Shown one piece after another: positions 7,611 through 16,620 of a DNA stretch of 64,000 nucleotides. The DNA comes from Spirochaetales bacterium UBA6872 (GTDB lineage: Bacteria; Spirochaetota; Spirochaetia; Sphaerochaetales; Sphaerochaetaceae), in assembly GCA_002452215.1 (NCBI GenBank), contig DKCO01000027.1:103909-167908 (forward strand). Direction: 5' to 3'. The notes under the pieces were generated by a model, which ran no database searches, had not been told where the DNA came from, and worked only from the letters and a program-made list of their open reading frames with translations. The first letter of the stretch is position 1, and every line of letters begins with the position of its first letter. The translations under genes and the position numbers were made by a program.

Positions 7611-8342
7611 ATGAACGTTCTAGAAGCAGAAAAACTCTCATTTTCATATAACGATGTTCCTGTATTCAAGGATATATCATTTGCTGTAAAAGAAGGCAAT
7701 TTTACAGCATTGATTGGCGCAAATGGAGCAGGAAAAAGCACTTTGCTAAGAGTAATACTAGGAGAGTTGGAACCCTCTTCTGGAAGAATATCAATCTTCG
7801 GACAGGATTTGGGAAAATTCCATGACTGGAAAAAGGTAGCTTATGTGCCACAGGAGGGACTTACAAGGAAAATCGATTTCCCCGCATCTGTATATGAAGT
7901 AGTAGCATCTGGCCTATACAACTTGACTGGCTTTGGGCATTTTCCATCAAAGAAGCAAAAGGAAATGGTCTATACAGCACTTAAAGATGTTGGGCTCTCA
8001 GATTATTCAAAGAGAATGCTCTCTGAGATATCTGGCGGACAGCGACAGAGAGTTCTGCTTGCTAGAGCAATTCTTTCAGAGCCAAAGCTTATGCTACTTG
8101 ACGAGCCGCTTACAGGAATGGACGACGAGAGTTCAAGAAGTTTCTATGATCTTTTAGTGAAACTGAATAAAGAAAGAAACCTTTCAATTTTAATGATCAG
8201 CCATGATCTAGAGCGAATTGGCAATTATGTTTCAGATGTATTCTGCCTTGAATATGGATCTATTGTGCATTTAAGCTCAAAAGAGTTGTTGATTGAACAA
8301 GAGCATAGACATACACATATTCATGTAACAGAGGAGGCTTGA
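7611..8342 (+). CDS. znuC: Zinc ABC transporter, ATP-binding protein
   Basis: A 243-residue ATPase that powers the zinc importer. Walker A GANGAGKST lies near residues 36-44, the signature SGGQRQR near 142 and Walker B LMLLDEPLTGMD near 162-173, with the switch His in MISHDLE. The last 15 residues carry a His cluster (EQEHRHTHIHV), as in some ZnuC proteins, which may bind zinc at the cytoplasmic face. It starts 9 bp after znuA, and znuB starts just after its stop, so the three are one unit. Confidence 0.95.
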   Translation: MNVLEAEKLSFSYNDVPVFKDISFAVKEGNFTALIGANGAGKSTLLRVILGELEPSSGRISIFGQDLGKFHDWKKVAYVPQEGLTRKIDFPASVYEVVASGLYNLTGFGHFPSKKQKEMVYTALKDVGLSDYSKRMLSEISGGQRQRVLLARAILSEPKLMLLDEPLTGMDDESSRSFYDLLVKLNKERNLSILMISHDLERIGNYVSDVFCLEYGSIVHLSSKELLIEQEHRHTHIHVTEEA

Positions 8343-8343
8343 T

Positions 8344-9159
8344 TTGGAAATATTCAAATATGCATTCATGCAAAGAGCTTTTTTGACAGGTATCCTACTT
8401 TCCTTAATCATTCCGTCAATTGGCTTGATTATTGTCTTAAAGCGCCTTTCCATGATTGGAGATGCTCTATCTCATACATCACTTGCTGGTGTTGCAGGAG
8501 GCCTATTGGTCGGCATAAACCCAGTCTTAGGCGCGACTCTCGCCTGTATTGCCGCAGCATTTGGTATTGAAGCCATAAGAAAAAAAATACCTCGTTACGC
8601 TGAAATGTCGATTGCAATCATAATGTCTGCCGGCGTTGGTCTTGCTGGTGTTCTTTCAGGCTTTGTAAAGAGTGCATCATCATTCAACAGCTTTCTTTTC
8701 GGAAGCATCGTCGCAATAAGCAATTCAGAGCTGTACATTGTAGCTGCAGTAGCAATACTCATCCTATCTTCTTTCTTGTTTTTTTATAGAGAGCTTTTTT
8801 ATATATCGCTAGATGAAAGATCCGCACGTCTTGCTGGTGTTCCAACAAGCATAATCAACCCTTTATTCACAATATTGACAGCTATTACTGTATCGATTGC
8901 TTCAAGAACAGTAGGTGCTCTTATAGTCTCGTCCATGATGGTAGTACCAGTTGCTTGTGCTATGCAAATTGCAAAAAGCTACAAATGTACATTGATTTTG
9001 TCGATCGTATTTTCTGAATCATTCACAATAGTTGGACTCTTTTTATCATTTTATTTTGGGCTCAAGCCAGGTGGGACAATCGTTCTTGTAGGAGTTGTGA
9101 TCCTTGTTTCCCTATTTGCAATTAAAGCAATACGGAAAAAGATGCGAAGTAAGGCTTAG
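8344..9159 (+). CDS. znuB: Zinc ABC transporter, permease
   Basis: A 271-residue inner-membrane permease of the ABC-3 family, with about eight membrane spans. The family segment GDALSHTSLAGVAGG lies near residues 38-52, and the ASRTVGALIVSSMMVVPVA stretch is near 190-208. It starts at a TTG at 8344, with AGGAGG 6 nt upstream and only one base after the znuC stop. A downstream Met would cut the first membrane span, so the TTG is preferred. It closes the zinc operon; a hairpin at 9176-9197 may end transcription from both sides. Confidence 0.94.
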   Translation: MEIFKYAFMQRAFLTGILLSLIIPSIGLIIVLKRLSMIGDALSHTSLAGVAGGLLVGINPVLGATLACIAAAFGIEAIRKKIPRYAEMSIAIIMSAGVGLAGVLSGFVKSASSFNSFLFGSIVAISNSELYIVAAVAILILSSFLFFYRELFYISLDERSARLAGVPTSIINPLFTILTAITVSIASRTVGALIVSSMMVVPVACAMQIAKSYKCTLILSIVFSESFTIVGLFLSFYFGLKPGGTIVLVGVVILVSLFAIKAIRKKMRSKA

Positions 9160-9167
9160 ATAGCATG

Positions 9168-9197
9168 TCAAAAAAAATGCTGTATCTCTACAGCATT
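9168..9197 (-). terminator. Intrinsic terminator of tRNA-Val
   Basis: A perfect 9-bp stem (AATGCTGTA and TACAGCATT, plus coordinates 9176-9184 and 9189-9197) with a 4-nt loop. On the minus strand it runs into a T tract, right after the tRNA. It may also slow transcription coming from znuB. Confidence 0.85.
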
Positions 9198-9200
9198 CTT

Positions 9201-9272
9201 TGGAGGATACAAGGATTGAACTTGTGACATCCTGCTTGTAAGGCAGGCGCTCTCCCGCTGAGCTAATCCTCC
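9201..9272 (-). tRNA. tRNA-Val (anticodon UAC)
   Basis: A 72-nt cloverleaf. The acceptor stem GGAGGAT pairs with ATCCTCC, with discriminator A. The D arm is AGCTCAGCGGGAGAGC. The anticodon stem CCTGC/GCAGG encloses CTTACAA with anticodon TAC (plus 9238-9240 read in reverse). The T arm is ACAAG-TTCAATC-CTTGT. CCA is not encoded. It has its own promoter and terminator, so it is a single-gene unit. Confidence 0.96.
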
Positions 9273-9283
9273 GAACACATGAC

Positions 9284-9313
9284 ACTATAGCGTACAAGAA
9301 AGCATAATGTCAA
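9284..9313 (-). promoter_or_regulatory. Promoter of tRNA-Val
   Basis: On the minus strand TTGACA (9308-9313) and TATAGT (9284-9289) are 18 bp apart. This puts the start about 5 nt before the mature tRNA. It is one of the closest matches to the consensus in this window and shows what a strong promoter looks like here. Confidence 0.85.
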
Positions 9314-9332
9314 GCGTCAATAAAAAGAATTA

Positions 9333-10844
9333 TTATTTGAAGTTGCTTTGGCTGTTATCCTTTAAGATAACATCATGCGCTCCTCCCTCAACGATTGATG
9401 TCGGAGAAACAATAGTAAGCCTAGCATTCGACCTAAACGATTCAAGATCCAGAGAACCACAATTGCACATCGTTGATTTTATCTTCAAAACTGTTAGAGC
9501 AACATTGTCTTTCAAGCTTCCTGCATATGGAACATAGCTATCTACACCCTCTACAAATGAAAGCTTCTTTTCTCCACCCATATCATAGCGTTGCCAATTC
9601 CTTGCACGAGCAGACCCCTCGCCCCAATACTCTTTGACATATGTTCCGTTGACATTGACTTTTTGCGATGGAGATTCATCAAATCTTGCAAAATATCTTC
9701 CAAGCATCAAAAAGTCAGCACCCATTGCAAGTGCAAGAGTCATATGATAGTCATAGACAATTCCACCATCGGAGCAAATTGGTATGTATTCGCCAGTCTC
9801 TTCAAACCACTCGTCTCTAGCCTTTGCAACCTCAATTAAGGCTGTGGCTTGCCCTCGCCCGATTCCCTTTGTCTCTCTTGTAATGCAAATGGAGCCTCCT
9901 CCGATTCCAACTTTTATGAAATCAGCACCGGATTTTGCAAGGAATCTGAATCCATCTCTATCAACAACGTTGCCAGCACCGACTTTTACGCTCTCTTTAT
10001 AATGCTCTCTTATCCAGGAAAGTGTCTTTGATTGCCATTCTGAGAAGCCCTCAGAAGAGTCTATGCAAAGAACATCGGCACCAGATTCAACCAAAGCTGG
10101 AACACGTTCTTCATAGTCTCTAGTGTTTATACCAGCCCCGACTATATATCTTTTATGGCTATCAAGAAGTTCATTAGGGTTCTCCTTATGCGATGCATAG
10201 TCCTTTCTGAAAACAAAACTTCTAAGATGTCCATTCTGATCCACTATAGGAAGTTGATTTATCTTGTTGTCCCAGATTATATCGTTAGCTTGCGACAGCG
10301 TGATTCCATCCAAAGCATAAATAAGCTTTGATTTAGGCGTCATAAAAGAGGAGACCTTCTCATCATCTTTCATTCTTGAAATTCTGTAGTCGCGTGATGT
10401 AACAACACCTTCAAGTATACCATTCGGGCTTCCGTCAGATGTTACAGCAACAGTCGAGTGGCCGGTCTCAGCTGTTATTCTCAAGACATCCCTCAAAGTA
10501 TCTGATGGTTTTACATTTGAGTCAGATGGAACAAATCCAGCTTTGTAGTTTTTTACTCTCAGAACCATATCAGCTTCATCTTTTATCGATTGGGATCCAT
10601 ATATGAACGCTATTCCGCCTTCCTTTGCAAGCGCCTCTCCCATTCTCTCGCCTGAGACAGATTGCATAATCGCTGAAACCATAGGTATATTCAGAGATAT
10701 CTTGGCATCTTCCTTGCCTTTCCTGTATTTCACAAGAGGTGTCTTTAAAGATACATTCGATACTATGCATTTTGAAGATGAATAGCCTGGAACAAGTAGA
10801 TATTCACTAAAAGTCCTAGAAAGCTCTGGGTAAAAATAAGCCAT
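9333..10844 (-). CDS. guaB: IMP dehydrogenase
   Basis: A 503-residue enzyme that oxidises IMP to XMP with NAD, the first committed step to GMP. The barrel is interrupted by two CBS domains at about residues 95-215 (SSFMTPKSKLIYAL is part of one). The catalytic Cys loop reads GIGGGSICITRETKG near residues 310-324; most family members have GPGSICTTR, so the loop is slightly unusual. The flap ARNWQRYD is present. I start it at the ATG at 10844 (MAYFYPELSRTF), which has AAGGAG 8 nt upstream; an ATG 48 bp earlier lacks such a site. The neighbouring amylase gene lies upstream on the same strand. Confidence 0.93.
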   Translation of the reverse strand: MAYFYPELSRTFSEYLLVPGYSSSKCIVSNVSLKTPLVKYRKGKEDAKISLNIPMVSAIMQSVSGERMGEALAKEGGIAFIYGSQSIKDEADMVLRVKNYKAGFVPSDSNVKPSDTLRDVLRITAETGHSTVAVTSDGSPNGILEGVVTSRDYRISRMKDDEKVSSFMTPKSKLIYALDGITLSQANDIIWDNKINQLPIVDQNGHLRSFVFRKDYASHKENPNELLDSHKRYIVGAGINTRDYEERVPALVESGADVLCIDSSEGFSEWQSKTLSWIREHYKESVKVGAGNVVDRDGFRFLAKSGADFIKVGIGGGSICITRETKGIGRGQATALIEVAKARDEWFEETGEYIPICSDGGIVYDYHMTLALAMGADFLMLGRYFARFDESPSQKVNVNGTYVKEYWGEGSARARNWQRYDMGGEKKLSFVEGVDSYVPYAGSLKDNVALTVLKIKSTMCNCGSLDLESFRSNARLTIVSPTSIVEGGAHDVILKDNSQSNFK

Positions 10845-10895
10845 AGAAAAAACTCCTTGGCCCATTATGGGAAAGAATGGAACTTCATTCAAGGC

Positions 10896-12752
10896 TTATT
10901 TTGAATTTGACAGCAATAAGACAGCTGATTTCTTATCCTCTACCTCGATTTTTAGCCTGCATCCATCAAAATAGCCATTTGCAATACCTACAGGACATTC
11001 AATCTTATCTTGAGGAAGCAAAAAAGAAGAAAGCTCGAGAATCCTTTTTTTGCCTTTGTTGACAACAGCTACAAGAGCATTGTTGCTCGATATTCTTTTT
11101 ATCGCAAATGCATCTTTATCGAGGACTTGAATATCGAAAGCCGAATATGCAAGCCATCGTAATTTCCTAAGCTTGCCAAGCTTCTTGTAAAAAAGAAAAG
11201 TATCAAAATCCCACTTTGATCTATCCCATTGCATTGGATATCTAGAGCCTTCAACAGAGCCCATTTGACCAGAGAGCGAAATCTCATCTCCATAGTATAT
11301 ATTTGGCATTCCTGGAAGAAAATAAAGCACAAGCAAGCTTCCCAAGTAGAGATCCTTATCATAAATAGCCAAATTGTTATGAAGTCTTGGAGTATCATGG
11401 GAGTCAAAAAGATTCATTTGAAAGAATGACATCTGGTTATAGCATGAGCTTATTCCATCCTTTAGCGCACTAACCATCTCGTAGCTATCCCACATGCATT
11501 CACACTCTGGGCTATGCCCCCATCCCGATGACAGAAACCTATCCCGCTCTCCAAGCCAGGATCTAATCGGACGGCCACATCCGAAGTAGTTCATCGTGCC
11601 ATCCCACATATCTCCGCGAAGATAATCAGATGCATCATCCCACTCCTCTGCAACAAGATAGCAATCCTCTTTCACGCTTTTGAGGTTTTTTCTGACATCT
11701 CTCCATATCTCTTGGCAAAGTTGTATATCATCATATCTTGCAACTTCTGGAGCAACATCCAGCCTCCATCCATCTTGATTGAATGGTGGACGAAGAAACT
11801 TCTTGAGAGCACTGTCATAATCGCTATAGATTCTTCCCCTTAATGTATGCGATTTATAATTTAGCTGCACAAGAGTCGGTACTCCTTGCCAGAAACGAGG
11901 CCTTCCATTTTCATCTATCACATAAAAACTATTATAGATGGACTTTCTGTCCTCAAGAGCTTTTTTAAGCCATGGAGAATCAGAAGAAGTATGGTTTATT
12001 GATATGTCTACAATTACTTTGATTCCATTTTTATGCATTGTATCAATCAGAGAAATCAAAGCCTTATCTCCGCCAAGTTTCTCATCGACATGAAAAAAAT
12101 CCGTAGAGTCAAACCTATGGACTGTTCGAGAACATGTAATTGGATTCAGGTACAGCAAATCGACTCCGAGCTCTTTGAAGTAATCAACTTTGCTCTCTAT
12201 CCCCTTAAGATCACCATTATAGAAATCAAGGCACTTTGCTTCCTGGTATGATTTTGGAATGGAATCAAAGGCAGGAGTAGTTACTGACGCTCCATCAAAC
12301 TCATACATTCCTTCTTTAGCGCCGACAGAAGCATCTCCATTGCAAAACCTATCTGGAAAAATCTGATAGCATGTGGAGCGTGCAACCCACTCTGGAGCAT
12401 TCAAGGATCCAATTAGCTTAAAACGCTCAATGCGACTTGGACAATTGCGTGTAACACCTGCATTCGAGTAGTAAAAACTCTTGTTGTTTTTGGAAAACAC
12501 GAAAAAATAAGAAAATGGAAATTCATCTGATGAGACTTCTACACTTTGGCTGTATTTGATTGCTCCGTTGAAAAAGCCTTCCTCAAACATGTCTTTTTGC
12601 CACAGTAGACCTGAATCTGTGTAGTACTTGATTTTTACCCAATCAGGACGTTCAGAAAAAACAATCGAAAGCTCAACCATCTCGCCTTTCTTTGGAAATA
12701 ATGGTGATACAAAATCCTCACAAAATGCAGAAAAAACCATGAATTCCCCCAT
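10896..12752 (-). CDS. Alpha-amylase family glycosidase (GH13, neopullulanase/cyclomaltodextrinase type)
   Basis: A 618-residue cytoplasmic glucan hydrolase; no signal peptide is visible. An N-terminal beta-sandwich of about 120 residues precedes the barrel, as in neopullulanases. Conserved barrel regions follow: YQIFPDRFCNGD near residue 130, DISINHTSSDSPW (region I), GWRLDVAPEV with the catalytic Asp (region II), LVAEEWDDASDYL with the acid Glu (region III) and LFDSHDTPRLHNN (region IV). The exact substrate among maltodextrins, cyclodextrins and pullulan cannot be told. The ATG at 12752 has GAGG 8 nt upstream; an ATG at 12740 is the alternative. Confidence 0.88.
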   Translation of the reverse strand: MGEFMVFSAFCEDFVSPLFPKKGEMVELSIVFSERPDWVKIKYYTDSGLLWQKDMFEEGFFNGAIKYSQSVEVSSDEFPFSYFFVFSKNNKSFYYSNAGVTRNCPSRIERFKLIGSLNAPEWVARSTCYQIFPDRFCNGDASVGAKEGMYEFDGASVTTPAFDSIPKSYQEAKCLDFYNGDLKGIESKVDYFKELGVDLLYLNPITCSRTVHRFDSTDFFHVDEKLGGDKALISLIDTMHKNGIKVIVDISINHTSSDSPWLKKALEDRKSIYNSFYVIDENGRPRFWQGVPTLVQLNYKSHTLRGRIYSDYDSALKKFLRPPFNQDGWRLDVAPEVARYDDIQLCQEIWRDVRKNLKSVKEDCYLVAEEWDDASDYLRGDMWDGTMNYFGCGRPIRSWLGERDRFLSSGWGHSPECECMWDSYEMVSALKDGISSCYNQMSFFQMNLFDSHDTPRLHNNLAIYDKDLYLGSLLVLYFLPGMPNIYYGDEISLSGQMGSVEGSRYPMQWDRSKWDFDTFLFYKKLGKLRKLRWLAYSAFDIQVLDKDAFAIKRISSNNALVAVVNKGKKRILELSSFLLPQDKIECPVGIANGYFDGCRLKIEVEDKKSAVLLLSNSK

Positions 12753-12817
12753 CAAAAATACCTCGCTGCATATCATCAGCAAGGCATAAAATAGAGACTA
12801 TCTTACAAAAGCAACAA

Positions 12818-13444
12818 TCATTTAAGCTTCTTGATAAGGTCTTTCAGAATATCCTCTGGAGCACCTGAGCAATCAAGATCAATCAATAGCCCCTTTGATC
12901 TATAATAATCGATAAGCGGTGCCGTCGATGCTTTATAAACATCCAAACGATGCGAAATAGCCTCTGGCTTGTCATCATCTCTTTGAATCAAGACCTCGCC
13001 TGTCTCATCATCAATTCCATCAACCTTAGGAGGATTTGATGTTATATGGTATGTCCTTCCTGTCGACTTGCAGACTCTTCTTCCCGAAAGCCTTCTGATT
13101 ATCTCATCCTGATCTAGAGTAAAATTAATCACAGCATCTACATCAGACATTGCAGCAAGTGCCTCTGCTTGTGCAATAGTGCGTGGAAAACCGTCTAGGA
13201 TATATCCCTTCTTTGCATCATCGTCGCCGAGTCTTTTTTCAACCATCTTTATTGTGACTTCATCTGGAACCAAACCTCCAGAGGCCAAGATTGACTTTAC
13301 TTGCTTACCCAACTCGGTTTCATTCTTGATATTTGCTCTGAAAAGATCACCAGTGGAAATATGTGGAACACCAAGCTCCATCTTTGCTATAGCCGCTATT
13401 GTACCCTTTCCTGCTCCTGGAGGGCCAAGAAATACTAGATTCAT
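12818..13444 (-). CDS. adk: Adenylate kinase
   Basis: A 208-residue enzyme converting ATP plus AMP to two ADP. The P-loop GPPGAGKGT is at residues 7-15, the AMP-site STGDLFR near 30, and DGFPRTIAQAEAL near 83. The LID (about residues 121-158) is the long form and does not have the four Cys of zinc-binding LIDs. AGAGG lies upstream of the ATG at 13444. It lies 65 bp upstream of the amylase gene on the same strand and may share its transcript. Confidence 0.96.
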   Translation of the reverse strand: MNLVFLGPPGAGKGTIAAIAKMELGVPHISTGDLFRANIKNETELGKQVKSILASGGLVPDEVTIKMVEKRLGDDDAKKGYILDGFPRTIAQAEALAAMSDVDAVINFTLDQDEIIRRLSGRRVCKSTGRTYHITSNPPKVDGIDDETGEVLIQRDDDKPEAISHRLDVYKASTAPLIDYYRSKGLLIDLDCSGAPEDILKDLIKKLK

Positions 13445-13569
13445 TTAATTACCTCTTGGTTTTAATTCTAACAAAAAAAAATAACCTTTTATAGCTATTA
13501 TTACAAAAAACAGCATCATGATTGTAACAACAAAAACTATAGGTTATCATCGATGTAAGGAAAAAAGAT

Positions 13570-14625
13570 ATGCAAAGAAAAATTGTGCTACATGCAACAG
13601 ATCTCGATGGCTACCTGCTAGATGAAGATAAAAAGAACATAGAGAAGGCCTCTCTCCTTTACGAAGAAAGCGAAAGAGCTTGCCAAAGACTCGACAGAGA
13701 TTGTTGCGATATAGAAGCAAAAGAGGATCTTGTTGCATCTGCAAGGAACATTGGACACTTTCTTGAGGATATAACAAAGAAAAACAATAGGATACATACA
13801 TATTGCTTTGAGACGCCCAAAGAGCAACATGGGGAAGCTTCAAGGATAATAGCCAAGCTAAGAAGCCCTGAGACTTCTCATGAGGAATTCGTGTATTATA
13901 TACAAAGAGCATATGAACTTATGTTTGCTCATGCATTTGCTGATCAATGTCTGTCCAAAAAGAGATCTATAATACAGAAAACGCCTGTAACTGTACCAGT
14001 ACAAAGCTATGCTGTCCATAGAATTCCAGACATAGATGACCTTGCTCACAATGCTGTAATGTGCGTAATGCTCAGGGGTGCATTGCTCCCTTCGATGATA
14101 ATATCAAAAGAAATAGAGGATTTTTCATCTGATAAATACATTACTCCTTTTGCGCTTTTCAAAATAAAGAGAGATGAATCCAGAAAGGAATCAAATATGG
14201 ACTACATACTTGATCTCGACAGGTCGTTCTTCTCTCTTGAAGATCTGGATGGAAAGGATTTGATATTTGCCGATCCAATGAATGCGACTGGCGGATCGCT
14301 TGTAACAATAGTAAAGTATATAAAATCAGAAGGAATCAAGCCTAGATCGATAAAATTCATCAATGTAATATCAGCGCTTAAGGGAGCTTTGCGTATTACA
14401 AGAGCTATTGAGGAGGCTGAGATATATACACTTTGGATGGATCCTGTTCTGAATGAGTCAGCGTATATTCTCCCAGGTCTTGGAGATGCAGGCGACAGAC
14501 TAAATGGAGTCGATTCACCAGATAATCCTCGAAACATGATTCAATTGATTGCTGACTATGGCACAAATATAGTTAATCTATATAGAGACCAGGTAAGGGA
14601 AATTGAAAAAACTGTTTTGGGCTAG
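13570..14625 (+). CDS. Uracil phosphoribosyltransferase-like protein with long N-terminal extension
   Basis: A 351-residue protein. The C-terminal 220 residues look like uracil phosphoribosyltransferase, which makes UMP from uracil and PRPP. They have the PRPP loop ADPMNATGGSLV near residue 238 and the uracil-site PGLGDAGDRLNG near residue 302 (most Upp enzymes have DPMLATGGS and GLGDAGDRLFG). The first 125 residues have no match I recognise and are rich in charged helices. At about 209 residues a normal Upp is far shorter. This may be a spirochaete-type enzyme or a relative with changed substrate. The next gene starts inside its 3' end. Confidence 0.75.
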   Translation: MQRKIVLHATDLDGYLLDEDKKNIEKASLLYEESERACQRLDRDCCDIEAKEDLVASARNIGHFLEDITKKNNRIHTYCFETPKEQHGEASRIIAKLRSPETSHEEFVYYIQRAYELMFAHAFADQCLSKKRSIIQKTPVTVPVQSYAVHRIPDIDDLAHNAVMCVMLRGALLPSMIISKEIEDFSSDKYITPFALFKIKRDESRKESNMDYILDLDRSFFSLEDLDGKDLIFADPMNATGGSLVTIVKYIKSEGIKPRSIKFINVISALKGALRITRAIEEAEIYTLWMDPVLNESAYILPGLGDAGDRLNGVDSPDNPRNMIQLIADYGTNIVNLYRDQVREIEKTVLG

Positions 14626-15226
14626 CCTATTATTGATTCTGATCTTTGCCTCTTGCACTACATCCTACTCTGACAAAGAGACAATAAGAGATGGATACTA
14701 TTTATCGGGCACAGAGGCTGTGGCTTTTTATTCTTCATCAAAAGATAAAAGCCCCCGAGTTTCATACAATCTTGCATATTCTTTCTTGGAAAGCGGAAAC
14801 ATCGAAAGAGCACTAGAAACAGCAATTGAAGCTAAAAACGAATATCCTCTGTACATACGCTTTTACTTGTTGGAGGCCTATTGCTACAGAGAACTTGGTG
14901 AAAAGGAAAGATATCTAAACTCTCTGAATGAAATAATCTCGCTTGATTATTCAAACAAAGAAGTCAGAGAGTTAATCATAGTGTTTTACATAGATGAGGG
15001 AATGGATGAAAAAGCAATCGAGGAAGCGCGGATTTTGCTATCCATCGACAGCAATAACGAAATTGCGCTAAATGCATTATCCATGCATATACCTTTCTTT
15101 TGTGATCTCACTGGTTATAAGCAAGATGAAAACAGAAAGGAAATAATCGAGAACATAAACAAAATAGAGATTGTCAATCTCAAGCCAAAGCTAAACAAGG
15201 TACCTGGCACTTTGCTCTCTGACTAA
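14603..15226 (+). CDS. TPR-repeat lipoprotein, unknown role
   Basis: A 207-residue lipoprotein. The signal peptide ends in a lipobox (LIFASC, Cys near residue 18). About three tetratricopeptide repeats follow (SYNLAYSFLESGNIERALE, then FYLLEAYCYRELGEKERYL), a fold for protein binding. It starts at a TTG at 14603 with AAGGGA upstream, 23 bp inside the preceding gene, so the two are coupled. The 3' end overlaps rnhA, which runs the other way, by 36 bp. Probably held at the membrane facing the periplasm. Confidence 0.8.
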   Translation: MKKLFWASLLLILIFASCTTSYSDKETIRDGYYLSGTEAVAFYSSSKDKSPRVSYNLAYSFLESGNIERALETAIEAKNEYPLYIRFYLLEAYCYRELGEKERYLNSLNEIISLDYSNKEVRELIIVFYIDEGMDEKAIEEARILLSIDSNNEIALNALSMHIPFFCDLTGYKQDENRKEIIENINKIEIVNLKPKLNKVPGTLLSD

Positions 15227-15631
15227 ACTATCACAAAGTTCATTGCCATCGATTCCCGCATGGCCTTTTACCCAAGACCATGTCACCTTTAGCATTTTAT
15301 TCAATCCATCGAGTTGTTCCCAATATTCTTTATTCTTCACAGGATCGCCGGAGGCTGTTCTCCAGTTCTTTTTCTTCCAACTGGTTATCCAGACTGTGAT
15401 TCCATTCTTTACATATTGGCTATCTGTCAGAATTGTTATCTCTCTGTAATTATTCTCAATTGAATATTGAAGAGCATTTATTACAGCTGTTAGCTCCATT
15501 TTGTTGTTTGTTGTTTGTTTTTCGCCTCCAGAAAGCGACTTCAATAGAATCTCGCCATCATAGGCTGCAAAAGCCCAACCTCCAGGCCCAGGATTCCCCA
15601 AGCAACCACCATCTGTATATATCTGAATCAT
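15191..15631 (-). CDS. rnhA: Ribonuclease HI
   Basis: A 146-residue RNase HI that cuts the RNA of RNA-DNA hybrids. The four acidic active-site positions are visible: Asp in IYTDGGCLGNPGPGGW (residue 7), Glu in NKMELTAV (near 46), Asp in LTDSQYV (near 68) and Asp in GNELCDSLV (near 131). It starts at the ATG at 15631, whose A is shared with the stop codon of the parvulin gene (TAATG). The longer open frame upstream is not part of it. The window therefore has both RNase HI and HII. Confidence 0.95.
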   Translation of the reverse strand: MIQIYTDGGCLGNPGPGGWAFAAYDGEILLKSLSGGEKQTTNNKMELTAVINALQYSIENNYREITILTDSQYVKNGITVWITSWKKKNWRTASGDPVKNKEYWEQLDGLNKMLKVTWSWVKGHAGIDGNELCDSLVREQSARYLV

Positions 15632-15906
15632 TACCTTACTCCAGTCTTCTTTATTATATGATATCCGAATTGGGTTCTCACAGGCTTTGATATAGTTCCT
15701 GTTCCCATTCGTCTTACAGCATTCTCGAAAGCTGGTACCATCTGACCTTCCTTGAACCATCCAAGGTCCCCGCCCTTTGATTTCGATGGACAAGTTGAAT
15801 ATTGTCTAGCAAGAGACTCAAATGACTCACCGTTTTTTACTCTTTGATATATTTTCTCAGCTGTAGCTTGATCTTTTACAAGAATATGCGATGCTTTAAA
15901 CTCCAT
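15631..15906 (-). CDS. Parvulin-type peptidyl-prolyl isomerase, single domain
   Basis: A 91-residue PpiC-like rotamase, just one parvulin domain and no signal peptide, so cytoplasmic. Family features are SHILVKDQATAEKIYQRV at the start, SKSKGGDLGWF near residue 42, MVPAFENAV and the final PVRTQFGYHIIK. It catalyses cis-trans isomerisation of proline bonds. Its stop codon overlaps the rnhA start by one base, and the CYTH gene lies 16 bp upstream, so these three form one short operon. Confidence 0.9.
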   Translation of the reverse strand: MEFKASHILVKDQATAEKIYQRVKNGESFESLARQYSTCPSKSKGGDLGWFKEGQMVPAFENAVRRMGTGTISKPVRTQFGYHIIKKTGVR

Positions 15907-15922
15907 ATTGGTTACCTATTTA

Positions 15923-16447
15923 TCATCGATCAAGAATCATCGAACGATAGCTTTTCGTCTCTATATCACCATCGTTCAAGCCAAATTCAGAAAGAAGCTT
16001 ATGAAGATGCTTGATCTCATTTTCCTTGGATGAATTATCAATATCAAAATCCATAAGCCTCTCCATCTCCAAAAACCATCCAAGGTCATTGACAGACAAA
16101 AGCTCAATGTGAACAGATTCGAAATTCCACTCGAAACCATTTTTGTATTTGTGGAAATAAAATTCAAAACCCAAATCGTTGAAGAATGCTAAAGTCTCTT
16201 CAAAAGATGATCTGATCTGTATCTCATACTCAAGATTATCCTCATCGCCATTTTCATCTTTGCGAGTCTCTTTTGTTGTAGATTCAAGATTCCCATTATT
16301 AATTCGAATTCTCATGAGCTTGCCTTTCTCATTTTTCAAATATGTATCTTTTTTATCTACAAGCCCTGCTTTCCCTGCAAAACTCTCAATCAAGAGTTTA
16401 ATTCTATCAACATCAAAAACATGCGCTTTTATCTCAATTTCTCTCAT
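15923..16447 (-). CDS. CYTH-domain protein (class IV adenylate cyclase / triphosphatase family)
   Basis: A 174-residue CYTH protein. The signature ExExK is at the start (E3, E5, K7 in REIEIKAHV). Charged strands follow, as expected for the beta-tunnel that binds triphosphates (MRIRINNG, YEIQIRSSFEE, SYRSMILDR). Members include CyaB-type cyclases and thiamine triphosphatases; the length fits the CyaB-like group, but the reaction cannot be decided. I start at the ATG at 16447, where the family motif begins; a TTG 18 bp upstream is less likely. Confidence 0.8.
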   Translation of the reverse strand: MREIEIKAHVFDVDRIKLLIESFAGKAGLVDKKDTYLKNEKGKLMRIRINNGNLESTTKETRKDENGDEDNLEYEIQIRSSFEETLAFFNDLGFEFYFHKYKNGFEWNFESVHIELLSVNDLGWFLEMERLMDFDIDNSSKENEIKHLHKLLSEFGLNDGDIETKSYRSMILDR

Positions 16448-16620
16448 CTGGCATTTCCATGACAAAGATTTATCAAATGCATAAATCCTCTTTTAACATA
16501 ATAAAAATTATAAAACCAAAATACAATATCGAACAAAAGATAGATATCGCTAATACTAACTGGTTGTTACATCTTGCATACAATTTATCAAACTACCGCT
16601 CTGAGCAATTATTTCGAAAA

